Shown: one piece after another, positions 6,830 through 11,936 of the stretch | Layout of the letters: every line of letters begins with the position of its first letter | How positions within the stretch are numbered: the stretch's first letter is position 1 | Origin: Oscillospiraceae bacterium | GTDB taxonomy: Bacteria > Bacillota > Clostridia > Oscillospirales > Ruminococcaceae | Assembly: GCA_017828835.1 (NCBI GenBank) | Contig: JAGAEK010000012.1 | Coordinates: forward strand, 1-11,936 | DNA: 11,936 nt | Reading direction: 5' to 3' | The notes under the pieces: model-generated | Seen by the model: the letters and a program-made list of their open reading frames with translations, nothing else | What the model was told of the DNA's origin: nothing | Database searches by the model: none | Program-made: the position numbers and the translations under genes

Positions 6830-7183
6830 ATGATAAAAATTATTTTTTTATGTATAGTAATATTTTTATCTTCCCTCGGGCTTGCCGACGTTTCGCTTTA
6901 CATAAAGCGAAAAATTTACGGAAAACACAAAAATTTCGCCATGGCGGCGTTTATCCCCGTAAAATGCGAGTATCCTCTTTCTTCGACTTCAAAAATCGTA
7001 AGATCGACGATGGAAAGCTTTTGTACCCCGGAAAATTCGTTGGTATTTCTTGTTTGCGATGAAACCGACAACGAACTGCTGGACGAATATCGTAATTTTT
7101 TCGATGCGGATTTTATTATCCCGCCCTCTCAGAAAGGTTTCGATTTCGTTTCCTCAACTTTAAAAAGTATTATCAATCCTTAA
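6830..7183 (+). CDS. Small membrane-anchored hypothetical protein
   Basis: 117 aa, not recognised with confidence. Residues 1-21 are a hydrophobic N-terminal helix, followed by a basic stretch (KRKIYGKHK) and a soluble part. The soluble part reads like the first strands of a Rossmann or GT-A-type alpha/beta fold: a strand ending in IPVK (42-45), a helix, a strand LVFLVCDETDNE (71-82) and a helix. It is far too short to be a complete glycosyltransferase. AAAGG lies 10 nt upstream of the ATG. It precedes recD2 by 62 nt and follows the S-component-like gene after a 103-nt gap. Codon content looks like its neighbours, so it is probably real. Confidence 0.6.
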   Translation: MIKIIFLCIVIFLSSLGLADVSLYIKRKIYGKHKNFAMAAFIPVKCEYPLSSTSKIVRSTMESFCTPENSLVFLVCDETDNELLDEYRNFFDADFIIPPSQKGFDFVSSTLKSIINP

Positions 7184-7245
7184 TGCCGTACGTAATATGT
7201 GAAAAATACGGATACATTTTAAAATCTACAGGAAGGAACAGTTAA

Positions 7246-9504
7246 ATGGATCAACGCTCGGAATACTGTGAAATAGAAGGATGCGTCGAACACATCACAT
7301 ATCGCAACGAGCAAAACGGGTTTACCGTTTTTGATATCGACTATCAAGGGGAACTCGTTTGCGTAGTCGGAGAGATACCCGACGAACTTGCTCCGGGAGA
7401 AAACGTAAAGCTTTCAGGCACCTTTTCTTCTCATCCGACGTACGGTGACCAGTTCAAAGCGACTTTATGTATAAAAAAACTTCCGGAATCCGTCGCCGCA
7501 ATAAGAAAATATCTTGAAAACGGTACGATAAAAGGCATCGGAAAATCCACCGCTAAAAAAATCGTCGATACGTTCGGTAAAAATTCCTTTGACGTAATCG
7601 AAAACTCTCCCGAAGAACTTACTTCAATAAAAGGAATCACTTTGAAAAAAGCTTTGGGAATTTCTCAAGAATTCAAAAAACAAAACAGTATAAGAAGCGT
7701 TATGGCTCAGCTTTCGGCATATTCTATCCCCGGAGCACTGTCAATAAAACTTTGGAAAAAATTCGGAGACGCCGCCGCAGATGCCGTTGAATTAAATCCT
7801 TATTCCGTCTGTGCGCCCGATATCGGCGCCGATTTTGATTTTGCGGACAGGCTTGCGGCATCTTTCGGTATTTCCGCTGCAAATATAAACCGTATCAAAG
7901 CCGGACTTATTTTTATCCTTGCCCATAACCTTCAAAACGGCCATACCTGCCTTCCCGTAGACAAACTTCTCACTATGTGTTCCGGATTTTTATGCGTTTC
8001 AGAGGACGATTGTATCGCAGGCCTGAACGTCGCCTGCGCCGACAAGGAAATCACCGTCGACAACTTTTCTTCAAGAGATTTTGCATATCTTCCGGAAATG
8101 TATGACGCTGAAAGCTACGTCGGCGGACGGCTTGCTTTATTTTCGAAAAAACGCGACATGTCTCATATTCCTGACGATAACGATATCTCCGTTATTGAAC
8201 GCGAAACCGGTATTTTATACGACTCGGTACAGCGCGAGGCTATAAAACAGGCAATGTCAAACGACCTGTTTATTATGACCGGAGGTCCCGGAACGGGAAA
8301 AACAACTACTCTTAACGCTATTATCCTGCTTTCGGAAATGCGCGGCGAATCAGTTGCTCTTGCGGCTCCGACCGGACGCGCAGCAAAACGTATCGCCGAA
8401 CTTACGGGACACGAAGCTAAAACAATACATAGACTTTTGGAATGTGATTTTTCCGAAAACGACCGTCCGAAATTCAGAAGAAATGAAAAAAATCCGCTGA
8501 AAAACGACGTTTTGATAATCGATGAAATGTCTATGGTAGATATCCCGCTGTTTTCTTCGCTACTGCGCGCAGTAAGACTCGGTTCAAGACTTATCCTCGT
8601 CGGCGATAAAAATCAGCTTCCTTCGGTAGGACCCGGAAACGTGCTCGGAAATATGATCTCATGCGGCGCCGTCGCCTGCGTCGAACTTACAAGAATATTC
8701 CGTCAAGCTGCAGAAAGCATGATCGTAACCAACGCCCACAAGCTTATAAACGGCGAGGCGCCGTCTTATTCGACTTCATCCGGAGATTTCTTCCTTCTCA
8801 AACGTCAAAATTATACCGACGCCGCCGATACGGTCACCGATCTATGCTCGAACCGTCTTCCGAAAAGCTACGGTTTCTCGGGAATATGGGATATCCAAAC
8901 GCTCTGTCCAGGAAAAAAAGGAGAACTCGGTTCTCAAAACCTCAACGTTCTCCTCCAGCGTACCCTTAACCCGCCCTCTCCCGATAAACATGAATTCAAA
9001 TCTCCGTTCTCTCCCTATCTGTTCCGCGAAAACGACAAAATAATGCAGATAAAAAACAATTATGACATACCTTGGAAGAGATATCCATCAGACACCTCTG
9101 TCGAGGATATTATTTCCGGAGCTGCAAAAGATATCGAATTCGGTACCGGGATATTCAACGGCGACATCGGACGCATACTTGCAATAAATCCCGCAAAAAG
9201 AACTATACTCACTCTGTTCGATGACAGAGTCGCCGAGTATTCTTTCGATATGTCGGCAGAAATCGAGCCCGCATACGCGATCACCGTGCACAAAAGTCAG
9301 GGCAGCGAATACGACGCCGTGATCATGCCTCTGATGCGCCCGACCGAACGGCTCTATTTCCGTAATCTTCTCTACACCGCCGTAACGCGAGCCAAAAAAC
9401 TGCTCATAATCGTCGGATGCGGCGAAAGCGTCGACTATATGATAAAAAACAACCGCAAGACCGTCAGATATTCAAACCTCGATAAATTTATCCTGCGAGG
9501 TTAA
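7246..9504 (+). CDS. recD2: RecD2-type ATP-dependent 5'-3' DNA helicase
   Basis: 752 aa, full length for RecD2, the RecD-like superfamily 1B helicase found in bacteria without RecBC partners and linked to DNA repair and replication-fork maintenance. The N-terminal OB-like region (about 8-78) and helix-hairpin-helix repeats (about 92-140, including GIGKSTAKKI) precede the helicase core. Visible motifs are Q329 in DSVQREAI, Walker A GGPGTGKT (346-353), motif Ia APTGRAAKR (374-382), Walker B IIDEMSMVD (424-432), motif III GDKNQLPSVGPG (453-464), TRIFRQ (482-487), FNGDIG (637-642), motif V VHKSQGSEYD (681-690) and motif VI YTAVTRAK (710-717). All catalytic elements appear intact. SD AGGAAGGA lies 8 nt upstream. 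It is followed after 4 nt by comF-like, indicating an operon. Confidence 0.96.
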   Translation: MDQRSEYCEIEGCVEHITYRNEQNGFTVFDIDYQGELVCVVGEIPDELAPGENVKLSGTFSSHPTYGDQFKATLCIKKLPESVAAIRKYLENGTIKGIGKSTAKKIVDTFGKNSFDVIENSPEELTSIKGITLKKALGISQEFKKQNSIRSVMAQLSAYSIPGALSIKLWKKFGDAAADAVELNPYSVCAPDIGADFDFADRLAASFGISAANINRIKAGLIFILAHNLQNGHTCLPVDKLLTMCSGFLCVSEDDCIAGLNVACADKEITVDNFSSRDFAYLPEMYDAESYVGGRLALFSKKRDMSHIPDDNDISVIERETGILYDSVQREAIKQAMSNDLFIMTGGPGTGKTTTLNAIILLSEMRGESVALAAPTGRAAKRIAELTGHEAKTIHRLLECDFSENDRPKFRRNEKNPLKNDVLIIDEMSMVDIPLFSSLLRAVRLGSRLILVGDKNQLPSVGPGNVLGNMISCGAVACVELTRIFRQAAESMIVTNAHKLINGEAPSYSTSSGDFFLLKRQNYTDAADTVTDLCSNRLPKSYGFSGIWDIQTLCPGKKGELGSQNLNVLLQRTLNPPSPDKHEFKSPFSPYLFRENDKIMQIKNNYDIPWKRYPSDTSVEDIISGAAKDIEFGTGIFNGDIGRILAINPAKRTILTLFDDRVAEYSFDMSAEIEPAYAITVHKSQGSEYDAVIMPLMRPTERLYFRNLLYTAVTRAKKLLIIVGCGESVDYMIKNNRKTVRYSNLDKFILRG

Positions 9505-9508
9505 CGCT

Positions 9509-10180
9509 ATGAAATTTCATTCGTTTTTGTATTATTTCTTCCCGAAACGCTGTCCCGCCTGCAAAAATTTAATACCGCCGGACTCGTTTTTCTGTGACTC
9601 CTGCGTTCTCGAATACCTTTCGCTCGTACGTTCGGATTCTATAAAAGGACTTGATTTTCCGGCTTATTTCGTTGCGGACTATTCCGGATGCGTGAAAAAA
9701 GCGATACATAAATTCAAAATTTCAGGCGTCACATCTATCCGCCACGATATTGCCCGGGATATGTCGCGCCTCTATTTTTCAAAAATGGCAGCGCTGAATC
9801 CCGACGTTATGATCCCCGCACCGTCACACAAGTCGTCGTATTTTAAAAACGGCTATTCTCATACCGATCTGCTCGCACGCGAAATTTCAAAGATCATAAA
9901 TGTCAGCTACTGTAAAGGCGCACTTGTCAAAACCGTCAAAACTCCGCCGCAGCACACGCTTAACTTGAAAGAGCGTACTCAGAATCTTTCCGGTGCGTTT
10001 TCAGTCCCGGATTCAAAACTTCCGCTGATAAAAGGCAAAAACGTTTTGCTCATCGACGATATTTCAACAACCGGCTCCACGTTGAAAGAATGTGAAAAAA
10101 CTCTCAAAAATCACGGAGCCGCTTCGGTTTCGGCATTACTTTTTGCCTCAACTGAAAATATTTTTAACGGAAATATATAA
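9509..10180 (+). CDS. ComF family protein (zinc finger plus phosphoribosyltransferase fold)
   Basis: 223 aa, typical ComF/ComFC length. The N-terminal zinc-binding motif CPAC...CDSC uses Cys15, 18, 29 and 32. The type I phosphoribosyltransferase domain ends with the PRPP-binding loop VLLIDDISTTGST (179-191), including the Asp pair 183-184. A conserved HTLNLKERTQNLSGAF block (149-164) precedes it. ComFC homologues take part in competence for DNA uptake in naturally transformable bacteria and are probably involved in DNA processing in others; no enzymatic activity can be assigned from sequence. The gene starts 4 nt after the recD2 stop, and its SD GAGG (9497-9500) lies within the end of recD2, so expression is tied to recD2. 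Confidence 0.93.
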   Translation: MKFHSFLYYFFPKRCPACKNLIPPDSFFCDSCVLEYLSLVRSDSIKGLDFPAYFVADYSGCVKKAIHKFKISGVTSIRHDIARDMSRLYFSKMAALNPDVMIPAPSHKSSYFKNGYSHTDLLAREISKIINVSYCKGALVKTVKTPPQHTLNLKERTQNLSGAFSVPDSKLPLIKGKNVLLIDDISTTGSTLKECEKTLKNHGAASVSALLFASTENIFNGNI

Positions 10181-10209
10181 TTTTGCTTTTTTATTCTGTT
10201 TTTCAGGCT

Positions 10210-10222
10210 TATAATATATAAT
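10210..10222 (+). promoter_or_regulatory. Possible -10 region upstream of the MreB-like gene
   Basis: Two overlapping-register TATAAT hexamers occur at 10210-10215 and 10217-10222 in the 68-nt gap between the ComF-like stop and the MreB-like ATG. No good -35 box is found at 16-18 bp upstream, only T-rich sequence. The gene may have its own weak promoter or be read through from recD2-comF. Confidence 0.3.
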
Positions 10223-10248
10223 AATAGTATTCGGAAGGAGGCGTCAAA

Positions 10249-11283
10249 ATGTTCGGAGATATAGGTATAGATTTCGGGACCGCCAACGTACTTATTGCGA
10301 CCGGAAAAAAGATATTATTAAAAGAACCGTCGATCGTATCTATCGATTCACGTTCAAATACCATAATCGCCATCGGTAAAGACGCAGACGCCATGTCCGA
10401 ACGCGCCCCTGAATATATAAATCCGGTACACCCTCTCTGCGACGGCGTCATCTCAAAATACGGGCTTGCGGAAATCATGCTGAAATATTATCTTCGCAAA
10501 ACCACCCGTTTCTTTACATTTAAACCGCGTATCGCAATGTGCGTGCCGTCCGGTATCACCGAAGTGGAATCAAAAGCGGTTATCGAAGCCGCTTATTCCG
10601 CAGGCGCAAGGAAGGTATTCCTTGTCGACGAGCCTCTTGCCGCCGCCATCGGTGCAGGGCTCAATATTTCAAAGCCCAAAGGCATACTTATCGTCGACAT
10701 CGGCGGAGGTACCACCGACGTCGCGTTGCTTTCACTGAACGATATCGTCTCGAAGGGCTCGATAAAAATCGCAGGAAACAAATTCGATGACGCTATCGTT
10801 TCCGCGATAAGAGAAAAATATAATATTATCATCGGCAGAAAAACCGCCGAACAGATAAAGATCAAAATCGGTTCCGTTATCGGATTCGACGACAACCGCA
10901 AACTCGAAATACGCGGCTTGAGCCTTTCTTCAAATCTTCCGAAACAAATAACTATATCCTGGCGTGACGTTTTCGAGCCTCTCTGCGAACTTGCAAAACA
11001 GATATCGATCTGTATACGTTCGGTTCTTGAACAGACTCCTCCCGACCTTGTCGGAGACATTATTTCAACCGGTGTTCTTCTGACCGGAGGCGGCTCGCTG
11101 CTCCACGGATTCCCACAATACCTCGAAAACTATATCCGCTCCCCTATAATTCTTCCTCCGAACCCTCTTGATTGCGTCGCGCTCGGCTCCGGCAAAATTT
11201 TCTCATATCCGGATCTGCTTATAGAAGGCTTCGAGTCTCTGCCGAAATATGACGAACTGCAATTCAAACATATACCTAAATGA
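10249..11283 (+). CDS. MreB-family rod shape-determining actin homologue
   Basis: 344 aa, normal MreB/Mbl length. It is a cytoplasmic ATP-binding filament protein that guides lateral wall synthesis. Phosphate-1 GIDFGTANVLI (6-16), the DEPLAAAIGAGL segment (127-138) with Glu128 in the position of the catalytic Glu, phosphate-2 LIVDIGGGTTDVALL (147-161) and the adenosine loop LLTGGGSLLHG (277-287) are all present. Three Phe near residues 88-91 lie where MreB proteins carry a membrane-inserting hydrophobic loop. SD AAGGAGG lies 7 nt upstream. It follows recD2-comF and is not accompanied by mreC, mreD or an elongasome penicillin-binding protein, so it is an orphan copy. Whether it is the main MreB or an Mbl/MreBH-like paralogue cannot be told from this window. 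It is followed immediately by a strong terminator. Confidence 0.94.
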   Translation: MFGDIGIDFGTANVLIATGKKILLKEPSIVSIDSRSNTIIAIGKDADAMSERAPEYINPVHPLCDGVISKYGLAEIMLKYYLRKTTRFFTFKPRIAMCVPSGITEVESKAVIEAAYSAGARKVFLVDEPLAAAIGAGLNISKPKGILIVDIGGGTTDVALLSLNDIVSKGSIKIAGNKFDDAIVSAIREKYNIIIGRKTAEQIKIKIGSVIGFDDNRKLEIRGLSLSSNLPKQITISWRDVFEPLCELAKQISICIRSVLEQTPPDLVGDIISTGVLLTGGGSLLHGFPQYLENYIRSPIILPPNPLDCVALGSGKIFSYPDLLIEGFESLPKYDELQFKHIPK

Positions 11284-11295
11284 TCCTCATCACAT

Positions 11296-11332
11296 AAAAA
11301 AACGGAAGCACTCGGCTTCCGTTTTCTTTTTT
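11296..11332. terminator. Two-way rho-independent terminator between mreB-like and rpsR
   Basis: An 11-bp perfect stem AAAACGGAAGC (11299-11309) and GCTTCCGTTTT (11315-11325) encloses a 5-nt loop. It is followed on the plus strand by GTTTTCTTTTTTC. Read on the minus strand the same stem is followed by seven T residues (complement of 11296-11302). It lies 13 nt after the MreB-like stop and 13 nt after the rpsR stop on the other strand, so it serves both convergent units. Confidence 0.92.
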
Positions 11333-11344
11333 CGTAATTTTCGA

Positions 11345-11605
11345 TCAGTCGCTTATATAAGGCAAAAATGCAAGATGACGTGCACGCTTGATGGCTATCG
11401 TCAGCTCTCTCTGATGACGCGCACACGTTCCGGTCACTCTGCGGGGAACGATCTTCGCTCTCTCGGACAGGTATCTTCTCAAACGCGGAACGTCTTTATA
11501 ATCTATTTGTTCTACCTTATCAACGCAAAACGCACATACTTTCTTATGCGGTTTGCGTCCGTGTGCAAACTTGTCATTACGTTCAAGTTTTTCGTTTTTA
11601 TCCAT
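11345..11605 (-). CDS. rpsR: 30S ribosomal protein S18 (bS18), zinc-binding form
   Basis: 86 aa from ATG 11605; it binds 16S rRNA alongside S6 on the 30S platform. Hallmarks are QIDYKDVPRLRRYLSERAKI, the IVPRRVTGT turn and the C-terminal IKRARHLAFLPY. Unlike the E. coli protein it carries a Cys quartet-like set, VCAFC plus TGTCARHQ, matching the zinc-ribbon (C+) version of S18. ATG 11605 was chosen because the good SD AAAGGAG (11623-11617) lies 11 nt upstream of it. The earlier in-frame ATG 11629 would add eight residues (MTKGDCKD), encode the SD itself and lack its own SD. It starts 38 nt after the ssb stop, in the standard rpsF-ssb-rpsR arrangement. Confidence 0.95.
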   Translation of the reverse strand: MDKNEKLERNDKFAHGRKPHKKVCAFCVDKVEQIDYKDVPRLRRYLSERAKIVPRRVTGTCARHQRELTIAIKRARHLAFLPYISD

Positions 11606-11616
11606 ATCTTTGCAAT

Positions 11617-11623
11617 CTCCTTT
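11617..11623 (-). promoter_or_regulatory. Ribosome binding site that decides the rpsR start
   Basis: AAAGGAG on the minus strand is 11 nt before ATG 11605. It lies downstream of the alternative ATG 11629, so it can only serve the shorter form of S18. Confidence 0.75.
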
Positions 11624-11643
11624 AGTCATTCACGGATAATTTC

Positions 11644-11936
11644 TCAAAACGGCAGATCCTCTTCATCCTCAAGCTCTTTGAAATCGCCTGTGGATCCGCT
11701 CGAATATGTCGAATTGTTCTCAAACTGCGGATAAGCCGGTTCCTGGACCATCGCTTTCGACGGCTGGCTGTCTGAACGAACCGTAGGCACGAAGCTTACG
11801 TTGTCCGCAACAACTTCAACTCTCTTGCGTCTTTCGCCGTTCTTGTCGTTATAGGTACGGGTCTCGATCCGTCCCTCAACAACAATCGGACTACCCTTTT
11901 GAAAATATTTGCTTACAAATTCTGCGGTGTTGCGCC
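11644..11936 (-). CDS. ssb: Single-stranded DNA-binding protein (C-terminal part; start off window)
   Basis: The last 96 codons plus stop are visible; the N-terminus lies beyond the right edge. The segment begins NTAEFVSKYFQKGSPIVVEG, typical of the second half of the SSB OB fold, with RIETRTYNDKNGERR and VVADNVSFV after it. A flexible Ser/Gln/Pro/Asn-rich linker follows, ending in the acidic tip EDEEDLPF, the conserved tail that docks SSB-interacting repair and replication proteins such as RecQ, RecO and PriA. The gene is upstream of rpsR on the same strand with a 38-nt gap to its ATG. Conserved clostridial order predicts rpsF just outside the window. Confidence 0.95.
   Translation of the reverse strand, partial: RNTAEFVSKYFQKGSPIVVEGRIETRTYNDKNGERRKRVEVVADNVSFVPTVRSDSQPSKAMVQEPAYPQFENNSTYSSGSTGDFKELEDEEDLPF

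Noticed and set aside
7187..7212. CCGTA/TACGG inverted repeat between the small anchored protein and recD2
   Set aside because: 5-bp stem with a 16-nt loop and no proper T tract; likely chance.
1..11936. CRISPR array, transposon, prophage or tRNA
   Set aside because: No spaced direct repeats, transposase or integrase motifs, terminal inverted repeats or cloverleaf-like sequence were seen on either strand.

Overview
The window looks like a chromosomal core segment from a Gram-positive clostridial bacterium (Bacillota, class Clostridia). My guess is an Oscillospirales/Ruminococcaceae-type lineage. The evidence is an RpoB N-terminus of the MVNVKPVQLGKN type, a SpoIID/LytB-family protein, strong AAGGAGG-type ribosome binding sites, a DUF5685 protein next to a J-domain protein with a cysteine-rich tail, and the recD2-comF pair. 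Base composition is moderate with AT-rich intergenic gaps. No insertion sequence, phage gene, CRISPR array, tRNA or rRNA was seen. The taxonomic call is inference.

Layout. (a) Bases 1-3639, minus strand: the first 761 codons of rpoB (the 3' end lies off the left edge), a 313-nt AT-rich leader/promoter region with a perfect TTGACA-N17-TATAAT promoter, and a SpoIID/LytB-like exported protein. rplJ/rplL, the usual upstream partners of rpoB, are absent here. (b) Bases 3640-3807: a divergent intergenic region carrying a good plus-strand promoter. (c) Bases 3808-6726, plus strand: a tightly packed set of four genes. They are a multipass membrane protein, a DUF5685 protein, a J-domain/TPR protein with a ten-cysteine tail (its ATG overlaps the DUF5685 stop codon), and a second multipass membrane protein resembling ECF transporter S-components. 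(d) Bases 6830-11283, plus strand: a small membrane-anchored protein, recD2 (helicase), a ComF-family protein and an MreB-family actin homologue outside any visible mreCD context. (e) A strong two-way terminator at 11296-11332 separates this from the convergent rpsR and ssb genes on the minus strand. The ssb start runs off the right edge, and rpsF would be expected just beyond it.

How the genes fit together. rpoB, rpsR and ssb are housekeeping genes for transcription, translation and single-stranded DNA handling. RecD2 and the ComF-like protein point to DNA repair and possibly DNA uptake or processing. SpoIID-like and MreB-like proteins point to cell-wall remodelling and cell shape. The least understood part is the 3808-6726 block. 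The DUF5685 protein shows two Asp-rich motifs placed as in class I (head-to-head) isoprenoid synthases, and it is translationally linked to a J-protein and flanked by two membrane proteins. This is the best candidate in the window for an undescribed system, but any function is a hypothesis.
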